Under the pieces are notes generated by a model, which ran no database searches, had not been told where the DNA came from, and was given only the letters and a program-made list of their open reading frames with translations. A DNA stretch of 64,000 bases from Nymphalis io (taxonomy: Eukaryota > Arthropoda > Insecta > Lepidoptera > Nymphalidae): NCBI RefSeq assembly GCF_905147045.1, contig NC_065892.1:11751501-11815500 (forward strand), written 5' to 3'. The position numbers and the translations under genes were made by a program. Shown piece by piece: positions 11,901-22,759 of the stretch; position 1 is the stretch's first letter, and every line of letters begins with the position of its first letter.

Positions 11901-13345
11901 TGACGACACCCTCATTACCGCGACGGGGCGGGACTTTGGGGAGGTGGCCTGCCTGGCCGAAGTTGGAACAACTTTGACCGTGGACCGAATGGAAATGCTG
12001 GGCCTGAGAGTCTCCATATCCAAAACGGAGGCTCTCCTCTTCCACGGTCCACGGAGAGCCCCCCCTCGGGGGGCAAGTATCACCGTCCACGGGACGGTGA
12101 TCAAGGTGCAGGCCCAGATGAAGTATCTGGGCTTGATCCTGGACGGGCGATGGAGCTTCAGACAGCACTTCGTGCAACTCGGCCCGAAGCTCATCAACAC
12201 AGCTGCCGCCTTGGGTCGCCTCCTACCCAACGTGGGAGGACCGGGATCGCTATGTCGGCGCCTCTAAGCTGGCGTAGTGAGGTCGATGGCACTGTACGGT
12301 GCCCCGATATGGGTCGATGCGTTCACTGCTCACAACCGGGCCCTCCTGCGAAGGCCGCAGAGGGTCATAGCGGTAAGAGCGATAAGAGGGTATCGTACGG
12401 TGTCTTGGACAGCGGCGACGCTCCTAGCGGGCGATCCGCCCTGGGAACTCCAGGCGGAGGTGCTCGCAGAGGTGTACCGCTTCCGGGCCGAGGCGAGAGA
12501 CCGCGGCGACCATCCAGGGTCGGCGGATGTTAGGCGGATCAGGGCTCTAGCCCAGCAAGCCCTGATAGCCCGATGGGAGGAAGATCTGAGGTCCCCCACA
12601 GCCGGCCTGGCGACAGTGGAGGCGGTACGTCCCCACTTAAATCGCTGGCTCAAAATAAAACGAGGCACGCTCTCGTTTAGGTTAACGCAGGTACTTACCG
12701 GACACGGCTGCTTCGGTAAGTATCTGCACAAGATAGCACGGCGGGAAATGTCACCTTCCTGCCACGAGTGTGGTGCGCCAACCGACACGGCGCAACACAC
12801 CCTGACGGAGTGTGCCGCGTGGGGGACCCAGAGGCTTTCTCTGGCGGCAGTTGTCGGCGGAGACCTCTCCTTGCCGAGCATCATCAACGCGATGCTCGGA
12901 AGCGATGAGTGTTGGTCGGAAATGGTCTCCTTCTGTGAAAATGTAATGTCGCAGAAGGAGGCCGCGGAGCGGGAGCGGGAAGAGGACGCCGCTTCAAACC
13001 TGCTCCGCCGAAGAAGACTGGGGAGAAGAATGAGGCGCTATGCGCACCTTCTCCCTCCGCCGCAATAGGCGTCGCTGGGACTAGGGGGTTCTCAGTACCC
13101 TGGTAATCCCCATAGAGAATGGAGGCCTGCATACGCAGGCCACCCGTCAGAGCGTCGCGGTAGCATGCGCAAGCGATCCCGTGGCGCTCCTCGTTATGAC
13201 GGAAAGGGTACCGCTGGTTTTTTAGTGGGTACTCCGTTGTTCGGGGCGCACTCGGCGCCTCGGACATCGGCGAGCCCCACATACCCCCCCACTGTTCCCG
13301 TGGGGGAAACGCGTAATGCGTTTTTCCAGCGTAAAAAAAAAAAAA
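11901..13345 (+). mobile_element. 5'-truncated R1-like non-LTR retrotransposon with TSD
   Basis: A GC-rich block in AT-rich DNA is flanked by a 13-bp target-site duplication (gataatagtaact at 11888-11900 and 13346-13358) and ends in a poly(A) run. It encodes the C-terminal part of a reverse-transcriptase ORF2, followed by about 280 bp of 3' UTR. The 5' truncation falls exactly at the DD of the RT catalytic (F/Y)ADD box: the first codons after the TSD are GAC GAC. R1-like clade membership is inferred from the style of the C-terminal region and is not proven. Insertion into ordinary AT-rich DNA means the copy is not at an rDNA target. Confidence 0.9.
11902..13068 (+). pseudogene. Non-LTR retrotransposon ORF2 C-terminal part
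   Basis: The frame opens with DDTLITATGRDFGEV, i.e. the catalytic aspartates and the segment after them. The palm/thumb follows, with SISKTEALLFHG and the 'MKYLGLILDGRWSF' motif common to jockey/R1/I-type RTs. Next come MALYGAPIWVDAF and a C-terminal zinc-knuckle-like cluster CHECGAPTDTAQHTLTEC (C-x2-C-x8-H-x4-C). The protein ends in an arginine-rich tail (LLRRRRLGRRMRRYAHL). One in-frame TAA at 12265-12267 interrupts an otherwise continuous frame, since 11944 and 12277 are in phase. This is a single nonsense change in a fairly young copy. The copy is non-functional because the N-terminal RT half and the endonuclease are absent. Confidence 0.88.
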
Positions 13346-13358
13346 GATAATAGTAACT

Positions 13359-14385
13359 CACCATCATCAACACAACACAACAAAGTCTTTAAAGTTTGGT
13401 TTGTTAGTAGTATAAATAATGAAATGGAAGAATTATTAAATAAAATATTTAAATGACTACCTAACTACACTTTATTGATAAAATCTCTGAATTTTAATAA
13501 AATATATTTATGATTTAATAATTTTGGTATGTTTGTGGTTTGGATACATTTATTTTCAAAAAAGATTAAACTGATGATTTAAAAGTGCTTGTAAGCCATA
13601 TAATAGGGTATTTATGAATTATGATTGAGAATTGATGTTACTACTATTGGATTACCGTCAGTTCAGTCTCTGAGAGTGAGCCGTTACTTAGGTGCAACTC
13701 CCCTAGATGGAAGCACAATAAGTAGCTAGGTACCTATTTACCGCGATAAAGGTGTCAAATTTCAATTGTGCTTCCATCTAGAGGATATATAAGTAAATAC
13801 TCACAGCGCCATCTGCACTTCGTGCACTAAAATCTATTATTGAATACCGTAGACAGTTTGTTTCTGTCTACGTTGAATACGTATTTATAAGCCTATTCCA
13901 ATAGAAAAAGGAGTTGGTAAGTAACAAACAATTGTTTTAACATATTCTAATAATAAAAATTTCAGTTAAATATAAATTGAATATAAATGTAGATCTAACC
14001 CAGCGGTAGTCAACCTTTAAATTACGGTTAAATTTCATTGTTTTAATACCTATATCATTTGAATGAAAAAACTGCTTGTGACCACGAGCACTGCAGTGTC
14101 CGTTCATAGTTATTTAATTTGTAACAATCCCGAAAGCTAAGAAATCCTTACCTAAATATTTTCTATTTGCGGCCCGCGACACTCTATTTATGAATCTATT
14201 CTATGAAATACACTTATCTATTCTATGAAAATAAATAGCGAGGTATTCGATAACGAGCTACTATAGAAAATAAATAATGATTAAACGAACTTACCTGTAC
14301 GTGAAGTTCTATCATAATTACACGAGGGCTTTGTCCGAAGAGATTAGCATAAAGTTATATGTAGATGTTGACAGTAAAAATCATA
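13359..14385. other. AT-rich stretch with small inverted repeats
   Basis: No gene is visible. A 17-bp inverted repeat (ctagatggaagcacaat / attgtgcttccatctag) at 13703-13719 and 13765-13781 looks like a small fold-back element. A 9-bp stem (cgtagacag / ctgtctacg) at 13848-13872 has a 7-nt loop and 'gaatac' on both sides. Confidence 0.5.
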
Positions 14386-15130
14386 TCATCGTGTAGCATT
14401 AGTAATTATTTCTCTTTTATAAAATTTACCAAAAACTTTGGAGCGACCGCTCCACCCTGCAGTTTTTCTGATATGGTCTAAATTAACACCCAGCCTATGT
14501 GCCCTGGAAGTAGCCGCATGTCTTGTACTATGGGCGGTATAAATTGACACATCGATTCCAGAACTACTTAATGATTTACTCAATGTGTGAGGTGTGATGG
14601 GTGTATGAGGTTTTCGAATACTTATAAAGGAATATCACCACTACGTAAAGATTATGTTTTATCTATATATCAAAAGGAAGGATTAACCCTGCACGGGAAG
14701 TTTTAAACAAATCTGGGATTTTGATACTAACCTCATTAACGAGAATTTTTTTTTTTTTTACTAATTTTGGTGATGGTTTGCACTCTACTCTGCTGTCGTC
14801 ATCGCAAGTAAAGTTGATAATTTTTTTGATATTTTTTCTAAACTTAATGTATCGTTAGGTTACCAGTTTGCTAAGTAGTTAAGAACAATAGATGTAGTAT
14901 CATACTTAGGTAACGGAGAACGTAAATGGAAAACCCCTTTAAAGAACCGTTTGATATGATCATCATTTATTATTTATTGGCCAAGAAGCAGAAAGAGAGC
15001 CGACCTATAGCTATTCAAAGTTCCATATTTTGCACCGAACTCATATAATTGCGTTAAAACATTATAATATTTGTTATGGACCCTACGTATAAATTTTATT
15101 GATTTTGCAAAATATTAACCATTTTTTTCA
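14386..15130 (-). pseudogene. DIRS-like tyrosine recombinase remnant
   Basis: The N-terminal core reads LTQLYEFGAKYGTLNSYRSA, IKRFFKGVFHLRSPLPKYD and SIVLNYLANW, then SLEKISKKLSTLLAMTTAE. The C-terminal frame (14386-14583) contains AHSTRHAATSRAHRLGVNL, which carries the H-x-x-R catalytic motif. It then reads KTAGWSGRSKVFGKFYKRE, in which the FY tyrosine is the probable nucleophile. Stops lie between the pieces, so the enzyme is dead, although the H, R and Y residues survive. Confidence 0.8.
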
Positions 15131-15274
15131 GGTATGTGTCACACTGCTTAACTGAATTATTTGAAAGTGAGGTCAACATTATTGGTATAGAAGCTAGAGG
15201 TATATTTCTTTTCAGAAGTGACGTCCTAATAAGACCCTGGCAACCAGAGTAATCTTCCGATCATCTCGATTGCT

Positions 15275-16480
15275 TTAATGGGAGATAATGAAAGTGTCAG
15301 AGGGTTTGAATATAAGGGGATCTAAAATTAATAAAATTTTACATAAAGAGTACCAGGGTTGCGTGGGCCAAAATGGTACTACCACGATCCCCTTAGCCTT
15401 ATCATTAATTATTTTTCGCAATGTTTTCAAAATGACGGCAAATGGCGGAAAACTATAGAAATACATATCCGACCATGAAATTGTAAAAGCGTCTATTGCA
15501 AAAGTATCCGGGTTCGATGCCACGAACATTTTCATGTTCAGTCTACTGGCAATTATGTCAATTTCTGGATTTCCAAAATGTATAATTTTTCGAAATGCGA
15601 AATCTGACAGTTCCCATTTGATATCTGGATGGACACGACGTGATTCAGCATATCGACAACATTATCGGCTGAGCTAATATAAGATGCAAAAACAAACAGA
15701 TTTCGGACCTCACACCATTGCCAGAGATCTCGAGTAACGTTTGTCAGGTGCGGGAACTGAACACCTCATACGATTTATGTATGTCAATCCGTAAGATCAT
15801 TACGCAGTCGCGATAAGACTGCAAATATTTTTTATCCGAAAAATGCAGCTAAAATTTCTAGATAATTGATGTGACAGGAACGTTCTTTATCCGTCCACAT
15901 CCCACTAACCCGTTTCCCACTACAGGCTGCTCCCACTACAGGATTTCCAAACAAAACTCATTTTATCTAATGTCAATTACCGTGCGAACGATTGCTTGGG
16001 ACCACCAATCAAGGTCTGATAAATTTGATGGTGGTATGTTTATAAATTGGTCATAATTATCGTTTTCTTTAAAAGTTAAATATTTACATCGTTCAAGTTC
16101 TTTTGTATAAAGCCAACCGTATTTGACGGCTGGGCAGGTTGAGGTAAGTAGCCCTACTAAACTAGCGAATTGCTGAACCTTACAACGTTATATATATCTT
16201 ACTACGGAATATATTTAATTCAGATTTGATTCTTGTAATTCTATCTTGAGGTTAAGTAACTTGTAAGTTATGGGAGTTAATTAAAAAACCAAGGAATTTA
16301 CACGTGGTAGCAGGGGAGAGATTACTCTTTTCTGTGTTTATAATAAAGCCTAGCGCGACATGACATTTTAGACTATTGGATATAAAATATAATCTAAATA
16401 TATTGTTGACAAGTGGCCACAAGATCGCAATAAGCTAATCACAGGTTACATAATTTTGGTGAAAACAAAAGGGGCAGTAC
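15275..16480 (-). pseudogene. DIRS-like RT palm and RNase H remnant
   Basis: Downstream of GLCTAPFVFTKI the RT catalytic region reads STIYLDYIL; the second catalytic aspartate of the expected LDD is replaced by tyrosine. LGFIINTEKS and TCKFLGFLINSHNLQVT follow. The connection/RNase H part shows CPAVKYGWLYTKELERCKY, SDLDWWSQAIV, QWCEVRNLFVFASYISSADN and FPPFAVILKTLRKIINDKAK. It ends GIVVVPFWPTQPWYS, a block typical of DIRS-type polyproteins. Stops and frameshifts interrupt it, so it is non-functional. Confidence 0.78.
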
Positions 16481-17668
16481 ATAAGCCGAAAGGTTTTTTT
16501 GTCAAATTGAAATCGGAGGTACTTTTTAGAGTGATAGGTTGCTTAGAAGGAGTTGGCTTTATGTCTGCTCCGGATCTTGAGATAGCCTTATTTGCTTTTA
16601 GAGTTTCAGCTAGGTTTTCGCTAAACAGCAATTTTGTCGCTTGCAATTGATCTTTAAGCTCTTTCGTCAAAGTATTAAGAATGAAGCTTCTTCTTATTGT
16701 TGAATTAGTGTACTGACTATCGCACACAAGCTTAATAGCGTCTATCAATGTTTGAATAACATCAGTATTTTTTGTTTCTGATGTCATGAAACTGCGGAAG
16801 TTCGCTTTTTTTGTCTGAACTCAATACCTTTGTCTCTTTTATGAACAGCTACTGAAATGGCAGCTACCACTCCGGGTTGAGGGTGGTTTCAATTAAGATA
16901 CAGTTTACTGGAAGTAAATGTTTGTCCATGAGCTCTTTACGGATATCTTTTGGTAAGCCTGTCCTAGCTATATGTTGTAGGCGTTTAGCAAGATCTGGCT
17001 GAATTTCTTCACCAAAAACCGCTGCCTGGGTAGGATCGTCTCCTAGAATTAATCAGAGTTCATCATCAAGAGCCCCTGTCTGTTCAGTTGGCGGCGTCTG
17101 AAGATTGTTTTTTTCATTGGTCGTGGGTTCTGATGACCCTAGGGGAAAGTCAAAGCTATCTGAAGGCAGCTCAGCAGTGGAAGGTTACGCTGTTGACAAT
17201 GAAGGCGGTCGCAGTGGCGCTTGTTGATGGTATTAGCGCACCTGGGGTAATGAAATCCTACCTAAGATGTAGGTAGTATATTTTGGTTAAGCGACAGTCC
17301 CAAAGACTGCATTCCCAAATTAATACTTTTATATTAAATAATAGTAGCTGACCGCATTATTTATTTATTGCTATTCAGGTACTCAAAATTCGTAATGAAG
17401 TGACGTACGTACGAAGTATGTTTTTTCTATCATTGATAACCTATTGAAATATAATAGGTTAATCGCACTACTGATTTAAAAAACTAATATATGATTTTAT
17501 CTTCGATGCATAGCGTCTCTGCGGCAGTGCACCCGCAACGGCGCCGCCTGCATTTTCGTACTCTGTCAGCGATGAGCGCGATTCGGAACTCGAGCTGGAT
17601 GACATTCTCCTCGATCTCGATGTCCTATGTCGATCACTGCTTCGTGTGCGTATTAACTTTTGTTCCAA
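16446..17668 (-). pseudogene. DIRS-like Gag remnant fused to RT fragment
   Basis: The serine/arginine-rich start (TSRSRRMSSSSSSESRS, 17.47-17.67 kb) is followed by a frame that reads ILGDDPTQAAVFGEEIQPDL, then LQHIARTGLPKDIRKELMDK (16.92-17.04 kb). A longer frame (16446-16787) follows with ELKDQLQATKLLFSENLAET. This last frame runs directly into KKPFGLCTAPFVFTKIM, an RT motif, so a deletion has joined Gag to the RT palm. Several stop codons and frame changes separate the blocks. Assignment to DIRS Gag rests on its position and on my recognition of the RT and recombinase neighbours. Confidence 0.7.
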
Positions 17669-17670
17669 AT

Positions 17671-19036
17671 TTCTAATTTTGTTAGCTATATGCTGTCTTT
17701 CGTGTAGTATAGTATAGTTAGCATTTCAACTTCTAACGGAATGTATTAAAAAGCACAAAACAATTTGACGCGTACTGAGTAGCGGAGCACTCAACGTGTA
17801 AATGAAAAAAAAATTATCTCAAATATAGTGCAGACATCTAGTGTCTACTACACGTAACTTTATATCCTATATCATCTCGAGGACAAAGCATGAGTATAAT
17901 TCTCTGATCCTATCGTAAAGGGTTGAGTAAGGTAAGAAGGTTGAAGTTGAAGGGGGAATAGAATAGTAGTATGGGTCTAATAGAAACAGTAGGGAATAAT
18001 AGAAATGTTTAATGAGTGAATAGCAACTAGTAGGGGGGGGGTCAATAGAGATAAATAAATAGGGTTGTCAAAAACTGTTAACTAAATAACTACTTTCATA
18101 GATTCTGCGTGAATAAATAGTAAGTCCATAATATATAGGTAATTTTTTTTTATTTAATTGGTAGGCGGACGCGCATATAGGCCACATAAAAATGAAATCA
18201 CTAGATTTAAATTTCAGTAAGCATTTTCAAATCTAAGTGTTTATAATACACACAACCTAACATTTTTACATGTTGGATAAAAGTAATTTCTTGCAGCTCT
18301 AATAGTTTTTCCATTCACCCCTTAAAACGTTTCTATTGGCCCCATTCGTTGAGTGAATAGAAATTGTAAATACTTTATTTCTGGAAAACTTATGGTTTTA
18401 GTTAAAAAAAATATTGTCATAGCTTTTTCAACATGGTACCGGACATCATAAAGAATAAATTGAGGTAAAAAAATACCAGTTATTGTCAACAAATTTTTTA
18501 AACAAAGTTGAAAATCATTGCTATTCACCCCAATTTACGGTACCTATTTTTTTACTTAATAATAACATTAAGCGAGTTTTTCTTTTTTTTTTTAAGTTTA
18601 AATGTAGTTTATTTTAGCTGGCTATGTATGTTTAATTTAACTCAAAAAGGATTAGCCACACAAAATTACTATTGTTCAAACTTTGTATCTACTTCAAAAC
18701 CTATTTTATCAGGAATAAATAAAGGACATATGGGTAATAAAACAACAAGAAATTAAAATAAACTATATTTCTTTTCATATTTGGAAGTGAAATGAAACAA
18801 CAAAATAGTTTAATATTTTTTGATTTTATTAAAATTTATTTTTAATGTTATATTTTGATTACATTTTTTAAAATTTTAAAAGATCTACTACCGCTTCGGA
18901 AGGTGTTCTTCTGTGGAGAAGAAGCGGCGCAAGAAACTCCACAGGAATCACCTTTTTTTATTTGAGTTTCAGCCAATTATTTGTTTTGATATTGTTTATA
19001 TAATATATATTTTTTATAATATACATATATTTATAG

Positions 19037-19069
<33 letters not shown>

Positions 19070-20210
19070 CTGCCTAATTGGATAGTTGCGAAACTATCAT
19101 TTCATTATAAATACTTAAAACTAAAACCCCTATATGTCATCGCCCGGTTTTTACGATTTATTTAATTGTAGCCTGAAAATCATTTGGAAATATAAAATTT
19201 ATAGTTTGTGTAAGTACCTTTAGGTACTACCCTAACGAACCTAACCTGACATCTTTACAGGTACTCCCCTTAATACATTTATCCTAAGTGGCAAGTTTTA
19301 GAGGTTTTGAACTGACATGTTTGCTTGTATATCTGAAAAAATAGAACATAGATAACAGCGCTTAAAGCTATTATAGATTGTGTTTCACTGTTTTTATATA
19401 ATTATCTTAAGCTTAATTTTGGAGACATGATACTTATTTTTTAAATAATTGTAATTTATTTTTAAATAAGGTTACAGTAAATTAATTTTAATACTATATT
19501 ATATCTATACTATTTTAATATAAAGACCAAACACATATTAGGAACTTTATTTTGATTCTATTGAGGTTTTGTTTAAATATTAATATGTTGTGTTCAAACT
19601 TACGATCGTCTGCCTTCACTGACACGAACTATTCAATCCACGGTACTTATTAATCAAGCATTATACTAAAAGAAAACAACAACCACCAATATACTTCTAA
19701 ATAACTACATACTTTGTATATAATCCCGCTACCAGCCAAACTTCGAAGTTTCCTCAAACACCAAACTGTTACGTACCAATTAGGGCGACACGAATATATA
19801 TTTCTCGTAGACAAACATTCACTTCAATTGTGTAATTCAAATTTCGATCGAATAATATCACCTGTTAAAAAGATTAAGGAATCGCATTTTCATACCTATT
19901 TACTTTGAGATGATCATGGACCTTTCGTGACAAGTCGAGCAGAGCTTATGAGTAATACCTAACTTTAATACTATCGATACGCTTACGATAAAACTAACAA
20001 CACATACACATAACGTTTGCTACACAAAGATGAGATTTGTTATTATTTACGCATAGAGATGCAAAAATAAAATAAATACCTATTTATGTTGAAGTTGTCT
20101 ACTTGAAAGCAGCAGCAACGTTACGTCTATAAAAATATGTGGCATGGCCAATACATACGACAATATCCCGAGATCCATTAGACTGCGTCGATACACTGTT
20201 TCTTATTATA
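17671..20210. other. Gene-free AT-rich stretch
   Basis: No gene is seen. Repeated words of the type gtgaatag/ctattcacccc occur at about 18015-18050, 18313-18360 and 18519-18535 and may be remnants of one element. A degraded dispersed repeat (gtgttcttctgtggagaag, 'cggcgcaagaaactcc') lies at 18888-18950. A (TA)n microsatellite is at 19037-19064. A short remnant of the poly(A) retroposon ('aggcggacgcgcatatagg') is at 18162-18184. Confidence 0.5.
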
Positions 20211-20213
20211 TTA

Positions 20214-20526
20214 GGCTGCGTCCAATCTGACGAATGCGCTGCTCGCGCTGCTTACCTATTGCAAACTCACGCAGGGCTCGCTTAACGCTCGTATGTAGGG
20301 CGGGCTTTGCGCACGTTCTGCGCTCGCTTTGATTCTCCGTTCTATATCCCTACATTTTTAAGTTACTATTGACGATGTCAAAAGCAAAGAAAAAATTGAT
20401 CACGTCGGTTATAGCAGGTTGCGCATGCGAGCAGCGCTAGCGCAGTTCACGAGCAGTAAGCGAACGAATTGCTTTACACAATGCGCGCGTGCAGCTCGCA
20501 AACCTTTCGTTAACAGGTACGCAGCC
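20214..20526. mobile_element. GC-rich Harbinger-type MITE (313 bp)
   Basis: Terminal inverted repeats (GGCTGCGTCC at the left, reverse of GGTACGCAGCC at the right) are flanked by a TTA direct repeat at 20211-20213 and 20527-20529. This is the 3-bp TWA-type duplication characteristic of PIF/Harbinger insertions. The interior is GC-rich and self-complementary in style (gcgctgctcgcgctgc versus gagcagcgctagcgc). It has no coding capacity. Confidence 0.65.
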
Positions 20527-22742
20527 TTAAAATATTTGATAGATTGTAGAATTCAAATATATAGTCATAATTCGTAAAATACAACTCACAGGCAATGCAA
20601 GTAAACCAACACACCGTCGTCGTTTATCATCGTGGGATCGTTTTCTTTCTCCGAAGAATATCTCTATCTGCACGAATCTCTGAACTGCAAAAATTTCGAG
20701 AGGCACACGAAAAAACATACTCAAATATTTTATATAGGTTGAGGTGTAGTGTAATTGAAAATAATCATGCGTGTGTCACAATCACTTCTACTATTTAATC
20801 GTACAGTGGCTCCTACAGATTTTGCTTACGAGTGCAATCAGATTTTAGTCTAGGATAACTGGTTCAAATTTCTTGTACTTCGTAGTGTATACCGCTATCT
20901 GCCCGCATGATAACTGCAAACAATAATTAAAGGACACAAGAAAACGACGTTAGGGGAAAAGGGTTATATTATCAAGTCTAGTATAACTTCAGTCATGCTT
21001 CTAACACGTCATTGGCATAAACATATTCTACTCGGTGTCAGCAAACTATGTATTCATACCAGTTTTATAACAATTGCATTAAATTCGACGACAGGACATG
21101 TAGTTTAGACGTGTGCGCAAATCTTCAACTGTAAAAAGATCAAACAGCACGCAGAAAAGCAAACAAAAATGCTTAAAGAGTAGGTGTGTAAAATTTAAAA
21201 TTAAGTTTTAAATTAAAATTTAAGTTTAAGTCTAAAATTTTCTTTTTCATGATAATAATATTTAATTACCTGTTATATAATTATTTATACGCGAACGAAG
21301 ATAACTTGCACATTTGCTTAATTTATTACAATGGCTTTTTATACTATTCATACAATATTTTAAACGTAACCGTTTGTCTGTTTGCTGGTTCTCTAGATAT
21401 ATGATCTCGTATCTCCGGTGACTGTGAACAAATATAAAAACACGAACTAAAGGTAATTTTTACCTGTCAAATTCGAAGTCTTAAAGCCCGTGACTGCAAT
21501 TTCTGGTCTCATTATCGTTCCTCTATATAGTACTATACCAGTTATTGTCTTTTTATTTCTTAAAATTTAATATCATCTCCTTCGGGAGTTAACGTAGAAC
21601 GCGACAAGGCGGCAGGATGATTGAAAGAATCCGGAACTGCAAAAAGTACCGCCACGAAAAAAAAAAACAAGCATTTCTTTTTGCTTTGTTAGGTTATGAT
21701 GAAAAATGAAAAATCTTGTTTTGCTAACTATTCCGCAGCATGCGCCTTAAAAAGCTCAAATTGAAAATGATTCAAATAGGCCAAAGAATGTTTGTTTACG
21801 TTATATTCTATCATACCGTTTGCACTCGTTGCTTTTGTGCATGATTAAATACCGTAACCAGCTTCCCTTTTGATCAGATTTACACGCTAAACTTTTGTCG
21901 AGACTGTCAACTGTAAAAAGACACACGAAAACAAAAACGCAAAAAAACGTTACAGTTTTATAACTTCATAATTAATAAACTATAGAAAAATATATAGACA
22001 TTTTTATATTTACAATATAAGAATGTGAGATGTCTCTAAATAATGATAAAAAAAATAATGTGAAACGTTACGTAGTCAAGCGATGACCGCGCCGGCGTGT
22101 GATGTGCAGTCATTCAACTTCTTTGAAATTAAAAATAATCATAAAAATATAAATGAAAAACGAACTATGGATGCAAAAAAATAAACTGTTAGTTATTTAA
22201 ATGGTAGAAAAAAATATGAATATTATATTGTTTGCATCTATAGTTCACGTATAAAGTATTTCTGTAAGAAAGGATATTTGTTATTAATCTCAAACAATTG
22301 TATGTTCAGATGTACCTTCAATAGTTATAATAAAATATCCACAGGTAAAACGTATGCGCAGAATTGGCTAATAACCTGCAAACATTTTTAAGAAAAAAAA
22401 ATTATTTGCGCAGTCGCCTTTATACAGTCTGGTTGGATCACCGAACCCACGACAGACGCCACGAACTGTAATAATATAAAAAAAAAAGGCACAAGGGTAA
22501 AGGTATATGTCCTTATAGCATTCTTTTATTTTTATATATAAATTATATTCGTATTGTGTTACTCTAATATGTAAACAACGTTTATAATTATAAAAAAAAA
22601 AACACGGAAAATAAATACCGACTTATTGATTTCTCATATTCATTTTATCCAAATATATTTTTGCTATTTTGTATTCATATTGTTTTACATTTATATATAC
22701 CATAAACAATTTTTTTTTTCAGGCCGTCAATAAAACTTGAAA
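20527..22742 (-). other. Cluster of alternative-terminal-exon-like cassettes
   Basis: Read on the minus strand, seven units share a T-rich acceptor (ttgcag or ttacag) followed by TT. Exon first bases are 22742, 22465, 21910, 21636, 21128, 20913 and 20684. In all seven, the frame after the initial TT stays open to a stop: about 21, 31, 35, 24, 15, 15 and 51 codons. Tails end KCKTI, MFAGY, RYDRI, DDIKF, SCRRI, EVQEI and TIYQIF; every last residue is I, F or Y. Most have TTCGTGTG-like words 10-23 nt upstream of the acceptor (plus strand 'cacacgaaaa'). Donor-like GTs also exist (e.g. 20588, 20828, 21059, 21816). Two lesser units (acceptors near 21494 and 21422) start with TC. Units are more GC-rich than the spacers. 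The parent gene's constitutive exons were not identified, so this is a candidate only. Confidence 0.4.
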
Positions 22743-22759
22743 CTGCAAAAAGGAAATTA

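Larger units (their letters stand above)
14386..17670 (-). mobile_element. Decayed DIRS-like (tyrosine-recombinase) retrotransposon
   Basis: Read on the minus strand from 17670 down to 14386, the fossil shows the order typical of DIRS-type elements: Gag-like region, reverse transcriptase, RNase H, tyrosine recombinase. It has many stops and frameshifts, and the N-terminal half of the RT is missing between the Gag and RT remnants. Intact relatives are usually 5-6 kb; about 3.3 kb remain here. Terminal repeats were not identified. The four parts are listed separately. Confidence 0.82.

Noticed and set aside
11869..12887. Minus-strand and frame-shifted ORFs over the LINE
   Set aside because: They are shadows of the GC-rich ORF2 frame and match no family.
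18015..18535. Transposon bounded by gtgaatag/ctattcacccc words
   Set aside because: The words recur in both orientations, but no consistent terminal repeat or target duplication could be built by eye.
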